NCBI RefSeq assembly: GCF_014839805.1
Contig: NC_051115.1
Coordinates: forward strand, 496,001 to 560,000
Direction of reading: 5' to 3'
DNA length: 64,000 nucleotides
Source: Manduca sexta
Taxonomy: Eukaryota > Arthropoda > Insecta > Lepidoptera > Sphingidae
In this document: piece after piece, positions 1-12,089 of the stretch
How positions within the stretch are numbered: position 1 is the stretch's first letter
How the letters are laid out: every line of letters starts with the position of its first letter
Notes under the pieces: model-generated
The model's database searches: none
The model's input: only the letters and a program-made list of their open reading frames with translations
Told to the model about the DNA's origin: nothing
Position numbers and translations under genes: made by a program

Positions 1-3000
1 TCCTTCCAAAGTTATAGCTACTTTTAATTCATTTTCTACGTGTAAATAATTCGTCCTTCTATGATAGGCTATGCCCCTGTTGCTATCAATGTTTAGATTA
101 CTTCCTCTAGCAATCAAATTAAACGTGCTGTCGGTTATAGAATCGGCATTTTCCGACACAGCGACAAACGATGTAGATGTCATTTTCTCTGCATCATCAA
201 TAGATTGTTCCTCGTTTTTAACTTCAGTATACGCTGTACCGTGTTCACTTGCATAATCATTAGTTTCGTCGGACCATATTAACACTTCATCTTTCTCGCC
301 TACATACTGCACGTCTTTCAATTTCTTCAAAACGTCTTTACGTGAACTTCCTATCTCTTTAACATCAAGCTCTTCGCAATCATCTGCTTCTTCGATAACT
401 ACAGTCATCTCAGCATCAACGTGATCTTCATTATTATTCATTTCTTTCTCTTCGATAGCTGGATGTTTGGAATGTTCCGAGGCATTTCTCGGAGTGTTTT
501 GTTCGGATTTCAATTCTTCTAGAAGTTTGACTCTGGACGCCACGCTGCTTAAATCTTCGTGCATGCTCGATAGTAGACATTCGTAGTAAATTTCAGTGTA
601 ACCAGTCAGTTCAAACTCCATTTGTTCATAATCAATCACATTTTTAAATGACGGCCCGCGAATTATCTCTCCAGACACCCTATCGATTAAAAACGAGGTA
701 CATTCTACATCGTCTGTAATTTTCTGAGAATAGATCCTCCACATGTGGGTCTTTAGAGTGGGATTGAAATATTGTAATAACTTGAACGCGTCTTTAGCTG
801 TAGTGGGCCAGCACACTCTCGGAATCTTCAGCACGGCTAGACATAACCTTTTAACCTTCGCTTTTAACAGCACCAGATTATTATTCATACGCTCTTGCAT
901 TCCCGGCGAGATCCTAACAACCCAGTCTCTAGTGTCAGAATCTTTACAAATACAAACAATAGCACCGCGATTTAAATAGTAATCTATGAAGACTGGGGGT
1001 CGTTTCAGAAGTCCATTCTTCATTTGCATGTTGACTATATTGTTTAAACATTTCTGGAATTGTTCCATTTGTTTTAAACGCATCCTGGATTTGGGATAAC
1101 CGGCCAAAGCCACAACCACCTTAAGATCTTCATCAACAATATCCATGTAGTCGGCATTTCTTAACTGAATAAGCCTGTTAGTTTCATCTTCATCCTCAGA
1201 ATCTGTATAAAAATCGCTAAACTTCAAATCGCAAGTATCATCACTCTTGAATCTCTTTACATCTTTCTTACTAGTCGCGTCAGATCTCTTGCTGACGGTG
1301 TCCGTGGACTTCTGAAGCTTGCTAGTTACTCTACTTAATTCAGACTTATCTTTGACACTGGGTTCCTCTGAGCAGAGAATGCAAGTGGACGGTGTGCTAC
1401 TATCGTCGGAGCAGACTTCCCAGGAGCACCTCGACTTGGTCGTGGTCTTGCAGGAGCATAGCGTTGTCTCGTTCTGCAGACAAATCGCACCTTTAGACTA
1501 GAGACTCGGTGGAGAGGAAACATCGGACATAGGTTCCATTATTTATACTTCAATGTCTAATAAATTGTAGGTTTTTATGAAGGTGATCTAGATGTTAAGA
1601 AAGTCCTAGAACAAATTTACGACTAATTCTAAATGCTGAAAATTTTGGTCTCTTTAATTCTAAAGGTGCGAAATATCTGCGAATTTTAGTGATTGCTTTT
1701 CGGGCCAAATTTAGAATTTTAACACGATTGTCTAGTTTACACTATAGTATTTTATACAGGGTAATTTTGACAGCGTTACTAAATGAAACCACGTACTTAT
1801 GTTCTAGAAAATAACACTTCTCAATAAGTTACTCGAACCATAGATGTAAAATAAAAAAGTGTAAGTTTCGAATAAAATAAATATCAATAAAGATTAATTT
1901 TACACGCCTTAATGCCACTACTTTAAGAGAATTCGTCGCAGCGGCAATCACACTTTCAGTCAAAAATACACTCATATACACATAATACTGGTACTAAATT
2001 ACAAAATGATTAAAAAATTATTAATTTTGAACCGCGATTTTTGGTAAAAATATCCGTTATTAAAGGATGATTTTTTGCACAATATTAGTAGAGGCAGACG
2101 GATAATATGTGGTTTCATTTAATAACGCAATGTCAAAAAAACCCTGTATATTTCACGAAAGCAAAAATTTTACAAGTTTAACGAATTTCATTAATAACAC
2201 ATTTTTTAACATTGATACATGTCCTAACTCTACAAAATTAATTCAGAACACAATCCAGAAACATCATATTAGTTTTGGTCTCTAGTAGGTATTTTAGAAA
2301 GAAAATGTACTTAAATAAATAAATGATTTCTTTACATCAATACAAATATATCAACATTTTGAAAACAACGCCGAAAATATAAAACATACATACATACATA
2401 CATTTTATATTTATATTGTTTCCCATAGTCTGTAGAAATTATGGTATTTGTAATAAATAAGAAACTGAAAAAAAAATCAGATAAAGAGTGAAGTGCCATT
2501 TTCACTTCTATTCCTTTTATTCTATTTTTCAGATATTTTAAACAAAAAACAATCATAGAATTCATTAGATATTTTTTTTATTCAATTTAAGTCTTACCAA
2601 TGGGTGTTTTAAGCCGAACATGATGAAACAATTATTCAGGCATAATTGTGTCTAGCATACAACATGCATTGTGTGAACTGATTATAAATATATTCCTATG
2701 GGACCTGTCTGGAAGCATATTCATCCAAATAAAGAAGAATTTTGGTAAATAGGTTCAGTAATGACTAAGTACCGAAAACACAAAATTTTATGAAAGGACT
2801 CGTCAAATTGATAAACTATTTTTTGTTGAAGTCGGTTAAAAAGGACAGCTAATATTTGTCGTTTACGTGTAATGACTACAAACATCCCAATTAAAAAGTT
2901 TCGAGTATTCAGATTGTGTATCCAATGCAAATTTATATTTTTTGGGACATCATTGAGAAAGTCACTTCGCCAGACCTTTTAATAACTAATATTTACATGC

Positions 3001-6000
3001 TATTATCGTTTTTAAATATCCATTACACTGCCGTGCTAGGCTCAAAAGCGATATTTCAAAAAAAAACAAATCTTGATTTTTATGTCGTCTTAGCTTAAAG
3101 AAATACCCATCCAATGAACTTTAGCCAAATAACGGTATCTTGTTTAAAACTTGTTAAAAAAAACTTTAAGAGTTTCTCTATCTCAGTTTTACAAAACTAT
3201 ATTTACAAAACTTCGATTATGTCGAAATAAGGTTTCCCCGACATACCGCTTTTGCGCTTAGCACGCCAGTACAGGGTATGTGAAGGTATAAGGACTCCAC
3301 TAGCCATGCAAATCTACATATATAAAAATTAATCCCTATTTCCCTTGGTCACGCCATCACGCGTGAACGGCTGGTTTATTGTCAGAAGGATCTTATGAAA
3401 GAAAAAAAATAAGAAAGTTGAGCGGAACGTTAGATAATTTAAGAAAACTTAATTTCAACGACGGACAGAATGCGCGCTGTAAACTCATAGTTAAAACGGG
3501 ACAACGTCTGTCGGGTCAGCTAGTTATTATGTATTTATTATTATTAACTCACCGAGTCTCCAGCGCCCGCCGCGTACGTCGCATCTGCATCTCGCGTCTC
3601 CAAACCACTAGAACAAAACCCGTATAAGATCTCAGGCGTCGTTTAAACCTACTTTCTAGGCGTAAATAGATAGTAGACAATGTCTAACCTAGAGTTGCGT
3701 GGCGCCTAACGACAAGCATCGATATATATTTACTACGTACTAAATCTGGCGTTCCGAACTTTCATTGTGTTCAACTGAATTGAACTGATTTTAGTATGGT
3801 GTCAAAATTGGCAGCTATTTAACGCTTTAGTTTTAGCGCTGCAGCGAACTATAGTTCTAACTCTAAATTTTGAACAAATAGTTTTTAGACTTTCGTGTCT
3901 ATAGAATATACGTCAATGCCAACAAGACATCCCCGGACGCATAATTGCTTATTTCCACGTGCGCTTGCGCATTTCGTCACTCGTTTACAAATAGTACTCA
4001 CTGTTCACTGACGTTCCTCACAACAATCCTTCCATCAGGCAGGATGCATCTTGTATTGCCAGAACTGTGATGCGTCTGAAACAATGCAATTTATTTGTGT
4101 AAAACAAGTGTTTGCTCACTGTTCCGACTGCATAGAAGACCTGCTGTCCCAAAAATATTGCAATATATGCTTCTTTAAGGTACAGAGTAGCCTCTAGCAA
4201 AAACTTTGTCTGCCTGTACGCCAAACTTCACTCAAATTATATACTTAGTAATTATATGTGTAAACTTACCCTCTTATTTATAGACGTTATTTATCTAAAG
4301 ATGGAGCATTGCTATGATAATAAGATCGTTTCTCAGTGCTGACGGCATGGCAGCCTTCGCAGTGCGTAGACATAGGGCCGTTGTGATTGGCTAATATTGA
4401 GATACAACTTGAATCTAGTTGGCTGTCAGATAAACAAAGCTGAAAAACAGACTTGTTATCACAGCAATGCTCCGTCCTTAGATAAAAAACGTCTATGAAT
4501 AAGGAGGTTATAATCATTCAAACATTTACTTTATTCTTTTATTTATTTTAGGAGAGAACACAGACTAACAACTGTGTATCGCAGTCTGTAATATACTTTG
4601 ATAGTGAATTACAAACTACAATCAATTTATAAAATTATTATCAATTATAGTGTACTACACATTTATTTAATTTCTTATGGTTATGTGAATGTAAGACATT
4701 CAATTAATGTCCATTAATGTTTTTATCCCAAATTTATTATTTACTTATACCACCTTGGAGGTGTCAGAACCCCCATACTGCTAAAACTGATATCAATTTA
4801 TTTATAAAGCTACATAACATGTTTTTTTGATTCTATAAAATCTAATGGCAATGTGAAAACATCTCACCGGTTTCCTCTCAGCCTGTTTGAGTAACAGCAT
4901 CCTGTGCTTGCACATGAGCTGCTCCTCGCGGATCTTCAACTGCTCCAGCTTTAGGTTCTCCAGCTCTAGATTCAAACTGGCATCTAGCGGATCAGTCAGA
5001 CTCTGTACAAAAGAAATTAAAAAATTATTGTTTTATGATACAAATCTAAATTATAAAAATAAAATGATATATATCGCAAACTATTCATGAAGGAATAAAC
5101 AAAACCATCATGTTTCACTGTGTTTGTCCCATAAATAAGGGGCGCGGCTACCCATAAAAGGTACAAATTTCAGACCAGGCTGATATTGAGAAGAAAACCC
5201 AAACATTGCTTTGCCTGACCCAGAATTCTGTTTAATGAAATATATACTGTTTAACTAAGTTATTAAAATCGAGACAGCATAAAATACATTAATACAATTC
5301 ACTCACAACCCCCCTGAGGCAATTCTCAGGTGCTCGGTCTCCACACCAAATGCAAGCCCATGTACGGGGGGACATTTGTTGCTCTGGGCACACAGTTCAG
5401 TCTGTATACCTCATGGTTGTGACACATTGAGGCCTATGAGGGACTCGCGAACATTTCCCTTACCTTTCCCGTCTGCCCATCCTAACATGGCTCCTTATCC
5501 TTCCTTCACACTTCCTTCCCAACTATCGCCCACTTTCCTCCAGTGCCCTGCAGTCGCTAAGCCGAGGGAATCTAGTATCCCATTTGCTGTTTCCCCCAGT
5601 GTTGACAGCAGTCTGTATACAAAAAAAAAAAACACTCACCATGTCTTCATCCACTGGAAAGCCATTCATGGTCTCACCATCACCGTTGCTTGTCTCTTCT
5701 TTTCTGCAACAAGTTTTTTATTAGTAAATAGGTGTCATTTTAATACTAAGATATTCTGACAGAAAGAAGTCTTAGATGTTCATTGGAAATAATAATGTGG
5801 CTGAATGATGTTGCACATAGAACGAATAATGCTGTATGCAACATCTTTAAAAATTTGGAATCAACAAATAAGGTAATTAGATTTAAATGTTTTGTAAGTA
5901 AACATATTAAACTATAACCACGAAATACATTGCGCTATAGATAGAAAAAATAATAGAATAACATTTTTCAAAACATTCAAGTAGGCATGTATTTACTTCG

Positions 6001-9000
6001 CGGTAAAGTTATCGAAAGAGCGACATTTCATTAGAATTTTATGTTGCAAGTTGATGCTCGCGAACTTATAATTCCGAGTTGTACGAGTATAAACAAAATT
6101 AACATTGCATGATAACTTGTGAAAGAATTGATGATTGTTTTAATTCGCAGAATAGATCTTAATAGTTCAAATATTGTTTTCACTAATAATAAAAATTACA
6201 AGAGGGTAGGTACTTATTTCCAACTAAAAGGCGTACCTTGTTTACGGTTTGTATACGCGGCGAACAACGACTTCCATTTAAATACAGTAATAAGATATGA
6301 TAAACAAAGAACCCAAATGTGCAAACAGCGTTTAAGATAAATAAAACTTACTGAACTAACTTTTGCTGCATTGACGAAAAGTACTTGTTCAAAAGCATTA
6401 TTACTAAATTCGCCGAAACAGACACGTAAAAATCACAAACTTAAATAAAACTTTACTTCACACACTGTAATCACAAGAAATTCTTTGAATAACACCGGTA
6501 AAGTTAACTTAGAATTTTGTAATTTGCAAATAAGTTCGAAGCAAATACTTTCGCACAAACTCAAGCGGCCATAATGAATTTTGCCTCCAAAATTTAAATC
6601 GACCAATTACATCACAGAGTTTTCAAAATAGTAACATACCGTGATTGGTCAATTAGAATGATCATTGGCCAATCGTGATGCAATATTTGAATAAGTGATC
6701 GTAATAGGTTAATTGTTTTCGTTTTTAATTTTCTTTGCAAATAAAGGAAGTTCAAATAAACAGCCAAGTATATATATATTTCAATCTTACTAAACATTAA
6801 TTACAGTATAACAACGTAATAAAAAGTATGTACTTTAATTTTTAATTGAAATACTTACCTCGAATATTTCCCTTTACTGCCAATGCTCACGGTATCTTCT
6901 TTGTAGCTGCTTCGTTCTCTGCCACTGTTGACGTTACTCCTTTGTCTGTCAGATCTCTTGTTCTGCATTAAAGGAAACGTACTCTTATAATAAATGCGAT
7001 GATAAACTTTGCAGTTATATACTATGGTCTTTGTGTAATGCCAATCAACAAACTTTTCATTGTAATCACATGGTGTAACCATTAAAAAATTAAAAATATC
7101 TTTAGACATAAGATGAATAAGGACGAAACATGTCTTGTGTAATTTTAAAATAAATATTAGGTACTATGTCTGTATATTTCAATGACCAATGTGGTTCCTA
7201 TTTACACTTTTACTTGTGGCTAACCCATTGATGGTACACCACAGGTACAAGAATGATTCCTTCGTAATCGAATTTAGGCCACAGCGTCCGAATTGGACGG
7301 TCCAATCTCAACGGAGATCCACGCAGGAGATATTATAGTGCACAAGTGTGTGCAATACACAGCACTCTCTGTTTCTTCTCATAGTTCGGTGAGACGATAA
7401 TCAGTCAGACCAGAGAGAGATCAGGCGCAGCACTTTACGTGCTTTCCGAGGCACGGGGATATCACCGCCAACATTCTGACTCCAAGCAGCCACTGAGTAA
7501 TTTTTATGACGGAAAAACCCTATATATTCGGATTTGGATCGTTTTAGTAGACAATAAACTAACGTAATTACTAGATACATATTACTGGACATTATAGACC
7601 ATATAGGTACTATAAAACACTTGACTCAGTAGGGACGGTTTTAGCGGAGTGCGGGAGGCAAAAATATTCACTATTATATTTGGCCCAACCCTGGATTCGA
7701 ACCCGGGACCTGAACGTGATAGTCTAGTGGTTGTTACTCGTACAGTGTATAATTAAAACTAGGCCATCGAAGCAGTGATAATGATACTTATGTAATCCAT
7801 ACACCCTACGGTCTACCGGAGAGGTCATCTGTGCAGGTATGCCTGCGCAGGTATCAATTGAAAGAATTGATTTTCGATCCTGCGCCGGTCGCTTGCACAG
7901 GTTCAAGGTCTATTCCCACACACATTTCGGTCTACCGGCGCCGGCATACCTACACCGGTGGAGCTTTCCCATGGACCGTAGCATGTATGGCAGCCATTAC
8001 CTTGTGAGCTATTGATAGGTTCAATTTCAAAGGTTCAGTCCTGTTCATTTTCATCATGGCCAACTTCGCCTCACTGTAACAAAAACAACCAATGTGTCAC
8101 TGAGTAAATCTGCAACAATGAAAACTATCCACCACAATGATTTTTTTATAATAAAGCATTTCCGAAATCAAAAGTGACGATAGCCTAGTTAGGTGAGGAA
8201 CGGACTGCCAAGACGAATGTCCGCAGGTTCAAATCTCAAGGGCACACACCTCTGACTTTCCTAAAATCATGTGTGTATTCTTGGTGAATTTATCGTTCGC
8301 TTTCACGGTGAACGAAAACATCGTGAGGAAATCTGCACATCTGAGAAGTTCTCTATAGGAATTTCGAAGGTGTGCGAAGTCTACCAATCCGCACTAGGCC
8401 AGCGTGGTGAACTAAGACCTAATACCTCTCAGAAGTAGAGGCTTGTGCTCAGCAGTGGGCAAGTATATAATACAGGGCTGATATTATTATTATTATATAT
8501 TTCCAAAATACCCCCAATTTAAATTCGAAGAAAGAAATACTTGATAATATGTAGTATAGTGCATAGGTTCAGATTCCATGCTGTTATGTACATACCTGGG
8601 ACTTTCAAAGGATACCAAAGCATATCTTTTCTGCGGGTCTTTGCTAAGGTGCACCTCTACTAGATTCCCATAGTTGGCGAAGGCCGACCTCAGACCCTCA
8701 TCATTCAGACCTTTGGGTATATTCGTGATGTACAGACGACAGTGGTCTAGCTGCACTCCGTCGCTGAACGGAACAAAAAAATAATTTTAATGAAAATCTG
8801 GATAATGCATTAACAAACAGAGTGGTAACAGCATCAAGCTCCCACACAATGTGGTTGATACAGGAAATGTGAATGGATTTAAGAACAAACTTGACAATTG
8901 TCTTGCTGGGAAGGGGAACTGATATAGAAAATTACAGGCATATCAGTTAAACAAACAGCTTGCTTTAAAACAAATAATAATAATAATGATTGTTATAGCT

Positions 9001-9999
9001 ATACTAATATACAATTCTCTTTGTTTGATTGTTTCTGCACAAATCTCAGGAACTAATGAACTGATTTTGAGCTTTTTTTTACTAATAGGAAGCTACATTA
9101 CTTCTGAGTGCTAGAGGCTAATTATTACCCTAGAAACGGACATGCGCACAAGACAGCGAGTCAAAGTGTAGAAACTCCATCTAGTTCCAATTTTTTAACT
9201 CTACACACTTTATATTCACATTTCTTTAAACTCATACTGGCATTGTATAGTCCACCCTAATTGAATGCAACACAGCTGCTAAGAATCAAATTATTGAGCA
9301 CAATAAGGGTCTTCTTGATATAACTGACCCATTCATTCATAAATTTGGTATCCGTCCCTTTGCAAATAAAAGTAGGGTATGGGGTTTTCAATTTCATTGC
9401 AATTTGATATATAAAATTCTGTTTTGGCTAAAAAGGGTATATAAAACATATTGCCTTGGTTTAATAGCAACTTTTAATAGGAATGGAATCAGGAATGTCT
9501 TGGGTTTAAATCCCACCACATGGCTACATAAAAAGAGTAGATAGTAGATATCAAGCAGACGGTTGCATAAACTAAGTTAAAAGTCCTGTACCAAGCTTAA
9601 AAGTGAGTTGCATGACCAATATCACAGTGACAAAAAGACAGGTGGTGGTAGGATATATTTTATATCCGCCCGGATAGCAACCATACACAAGGTTTTAAAA
9701 CCTGCCATAGTGCCCCATATATGTCGCGTTCCAGAATCAGCTTGTCTATATCCAGTTCCAACAGGCCGGCATAATTATGTCGAGTACTAAGGAGTAATCA
9801 TCTCTCGTCAGTAGACATTCTATTGGACCCCACCCAATCTTACCATCAGATGCAGTGGAGTCATTTTACGGTAACTATAAAAAAATCAGCACCTGGCATC
9901 ATCATCTGGATACTGTGCGTCATATGTTGTGTTGTTGAAGTCTTCCCTCATCGGATCCCATTCTTGACTCTTATTAAAGTTCCTTCCCCGTGTTGCCAT
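1..9999 (-). CDS. RRM, coiled-coil and DUF4780-like protein, 3' end beyond the window
   Basis: Nine coding exons join in phase: 9999-9893, 8763-8596, 8073-8001, 6962-6859, 5703-5640, 5002-4868, 4075-4002, 3607-3553 and 1497-1. All have AG acceptors and GT donors, giving at least 759 residues with no stop. The start ATG at 9999 lies four bases inside its exon. Residues 45-116 form a complete RRM with RNP2 LYITNI (46-51) and RNP1 KRYALVSF (81-88). Residues 181-217 are a Leu/Glu/Lys-rich coiled coil. Residues 266-302 hold seven cysteines. About 384-558 resembles DUF4780 (CKDSDTRDWVV, then YFNPTLKTHMWRIYS and FLIDRVSGEII). The tail is acidic. RNA binding is inferred from the RRM; the rest has no known function. 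It is divergent from the bZIP gene. I am confident of the gene and RRM, less so of the DUF4780 match. Confidence 0.85.
1755..2148. mobile_element. MITE family A
   Basis: Terminal inverted repeats of about 38 bp start TACAGGGTAATTTTGACA and end in the complement, ACCCTGTA, with TA at the borders. No coding capacity. CAGGG ends and TA targets fit the Tc1/mariner group. It lies in the RRM gene's last intron. Confidence 0.85.
2150..3310. other. Last visible intron of the RRM/DUF4780 gene
   Basis: AT-rich sequence between the family A MITE and the Helitron-like element; an ACAT microsatellite is at 2385. No exon or repeat was recognised. Confidence 0.5.
3313..3523 (+). mobile_element. Helitron-like element 1, internally deleted
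   Basis: Begins TC with a TATA run and ends ACGTCTGTCGGGTCAGCTAG followed by T, the TC...CTAG/T pattern of non-autonomous Helitrons. It also has CCATCACGCGTGAACGGCTG. Confidence 0.75.
3715..3925. repeat. Dispersed repeat shared with 59060-59370
   Basis: TACTACGTACTAAATCTGGCG, TTTGAACAAATAGTTT and TCTATAGAATATACGTCAAT occur in the same order in both. It is in an intron of the RRM gene. Class unknown. Confidence 0.6.
4271..4506. mobile_element. Foldback MITE family B
   Basis: About 235 bp with terminal inverted repeats of about 65 bp: CTTATTTATAGACGTTATTT at the left and AACGTCTATGAATAAG at the right. A unique middle holds ATTGGCTAATATTGAG. It lies in an intron of the RRM gene. Confidence 0.8.
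5140..5232 (-). mobile_element. SINE-2 fragment
   Basis: ACAAATTTCAGACCAGGCTG to TTTGCCTGACCCAGAATTC matches the middle of 16689-16951. Confidence 0.55.
5290..5625 (+). repeat. Unclassified repeat family I
   Basis: GGCACACAGTTCAGTCTGTA, CATTGAGGCCTATGAGG, CTTCC-rich stretch, then GTCGCTAAGCCGAGGGA. Related copies at 14930, 21497 and 39125. No convincing frame. It lies in an intron of the RRM gene. Confidence 0.55.
7262..7530 (-). mobile_element. Penelope-like element 3' UTR fragment
   Basis: The reverse complement matches 58790-58915, including GTGCACTATAATATCTCC and TGCGCCTGATCTCT. It lies in an intron of the RRM gene. Confidence 0.7.
8174..8498 (+). mobile_element. SINE-1, tRNA-derived, full length
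   Basis: The head carries A-box-like TAGCCTAGTTAGG and B-box-like GGTTCAAATC. The tail is ATAATACAGGGCTGATATTA plus TTA repeats. It lies in an intron of the RRM gene. Confidence 0.82.
9648..9870 (+). mobile_element. Repeat family H
   Basis: Shared order: TATATTTTATATCCGCCCGG, ACACAAGGTTTTAAAACCTG, TCATCTCTCGTCAGTAGACA, ACCATCAGATGCAGTGGAG. It lies between the first two coding exons of the RRM gene. Non-coding; class unknown. Confidence 0.72.
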
Positions 10000-10138
10000 T
10001 GTGCTGTAAACAGAAAGTATGAATTTATATCTTTAAGTAGGACAATAATGTTTTTTAAATACTATAGAATGCAATAGGCTCTCCTCCTATTCAATTTATT
10101 GTACTCCATAATTGTTCAAAAGATGTTAGGCATACAAT

Positions 10139-10440
10139 TGGAGTGGCGATAGCCTAGTTGGGTGTAGAATGGAATGCCTAGTAAAATGTCCATAGGTTGA
10201 ACTTGCAAGGGCACAGACCACTGTCTTTTCTAAAAATGTATGTGTATATTCTTTGTGAATTATTGCTTGCTTTAACAGTGAAGGAAAAAAGTTCTTTATA
10301 GGAATTTTGAGGGTGTGTGAAATCTACCAATCCGTACTACAGAGTGGTGGACTAAGGCCTAATCACTCTCAGTAGTAGAGGAGGCCCGTGTAGCAGTAGG
10401 ACAGTATATAATACAAGGCTACTATTATATTATAGTATAT
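10139..10440 (+). mobile_element. SINE-1
   Basis: TAGCCTAGTTGGG head, worn B box, tail ATAATACAAGGCTACTATTA. Confidence 0.78.
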
Positions 10441-11208
10441 ACATAATTATTGTGGATCCTGTAGGGCACAGCAACAGAGAATAGGGAGAAACTATTCCTT
10501 AATAAAATATATAGCTACTGTTTAGTTTTTAAATTTAGTGAAATGTTAAATGTTTTAAATATAAGATTTTATTTTTGATATATAAAGTCCTTAAAATCTA
10601 GGTAATATTCATTTGCTTATCATTGATAGCTATTTTCACTCTACTTTCCATACACTAAGTATAAAATTAAAACTATCTATTGCGTTTTCACTGCTGAGCC
10701 ACTAAATGGAAATGAAATTGGGTATGGAATAAGGTATTACATAGTAACATAGGTTACTTTTAAAAATGTCACAAGCCATACTTCGCGGGCGAAGCTCAAG
10801 GGAAAGTCATTACAAGAAGTAACTTCTCAAAGAAATCAACTATGTTTTATACCAAAAGCCTGGGAATACCTCAAAAAAGTAATCAACATGTGTGCAAACT
10901 AAGACATTTTTGAACGTAACTGTAAAGAAACATTGAAATTTGATTCGACAAAAAATATCGCCGTACAATTAACGCAATTGTATTGCATTTACTGCTTGTT
11001 TTGATTGCAAAATCTATTTATTGACTTTCGCTTAAAAGTAGCTATAATTAAAAACGCGTTTGATTTATAGAATCACTATTTTTTGTAAGATATTCAACAT
11101 TAACGTAGATGCGGCACATGTCTTTATACAGTTTTTCAATAGAATATTACGCTAAGAATATAATTTTAGGCAAATGAAGCTAATTTTATGAAACTTACCG
11201 TTTTGTAT

Positions 11209-11300
11209 TCCGTAATAAATCGAAAAACAGTCACAATATTACACGCACCGGCTCTGCATTCCGTAAAAACAAAATAGAACAAAAATCAAAATGAAATAAA
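11209..11300 (-). other. Possible 5' untranslated exon of the RRM/DUF4780 gene
   Basis: A good minus-strand donor (CG then GTAAGTTT) ends at 11209. The first coding exon of the RRM gene opens after an acceptor (CTGTTTACAG) four bases before its ATG, so a non-coding exon upstream is expected. The upstream border is not visible and 11300 is only a guess. Confidence 0.4.
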
Positions 11301-12070
11301 ATACCACAGAGAATAAACAAAAGAACATTGTATAGTGATTTGAAATCGAAGAAGAATCGATTCTTTGTATCCTAACCATGTATTTAAACCGATCCGGTGA
11401 ATCGATATTTGACTCAAAATTGAGTTAAATTTTATCTGTTTTGATAAGAGTTGTAAAATTATGTACTACTTTTCAGCTGAGATGACGCCGGTTTTAAAAT
11501 ACAAACTCGAAAAGGAAATCGACATGATTTTTTGGGAATTGATTTACTAAATTAGGTTTGAATCGATTCAAAAATTGACCTTTTTCAGAACGAAGCGATA
11601 TCACTCGAGCACAGACTAGATTTAAAATCTTGTTTTGGGTTTATATTTCAACATAAAGCTATAGTGCGATTACTGTACTGGGAATTCCACGTACGTCAGC
11701 CAAAAACTACTTATAGTCTACTATTTTTATTAATTCTTAGATTTAATTCATCTAAAATCTAATAAAGAAATAACAATCTAAATCGGCTCATAATTAATTA
11801 TAGTATAACTTCCATTTTAATGCTACTCATAAGTATTTTGATAAACCATTTTTAAGAAGTATTTAAAACTTTGTATGCATAATCTTTCTGTAATTCTCCC
11901 AACAACACAGATTATTTACTATTCACAGAATAATTAAGTCACCTGATTACCCAATATAATCGCCCCATCTCTATTTCACATGACACTAGGCAACTGACAG
12001 GGGCTAACCTAAAATGTCTCAATACGTAAGAATTTATGAAAATATATTGTTATAAAAACAACAATACAAA
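11300..12070. promoter_or_regulatory. Spacer between two divergent genes, probable shared promoter region
   Basis: This AT-rich stretch of about 0.8 kb separates the likely 5' exon of the RRM gene (minus) from the start of the bZIP gene (plus). No dispersed repeat was recognised in it, unlike most of the window. No clear TATA box was identified. Confidence 0.35.
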
Positions 12071-12071
12071 T

Positions 12072-12089
12072 ATGAAGAATGGGCGATAA
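12072..12089 (+). promoter_or_regulatory. Short upstream reading frame overlapping the bZIP start
   Basis: An ATG seven bases before the bZIP start opens a five-codon frame ending in TAA at 12087-12089, eight bases past the main ATG. Any transcript with even a short 5' leader would include it. Such an arrangement can lower or gate translation of the main frame; that effect is inferred. Confidence 0.5.

Noticed and set aside
1498..1539. An ATG at 1539 followed after 13 codons by TAG, seeming to make the DUF4780-like frame a pseudogene.
   Set aside because: The TAG is part of a pyrimidine-rich 3' splice acceptor (TCTCTAG) and the exon after it joins in phase to the exon at 3607-3553, so the stop is intronic.
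5376..5759. A 127-codon Ser/Pro-rich frame.
   Set aside because: It runs through repeat family I and over the opposite-strand exon of the RRM gene.
9608..9790. A 60-codon plus-strand frame, with similar frames at 34341 (minus) and 62740.
   Set aside because: All fall within the non-coding repeat family H.
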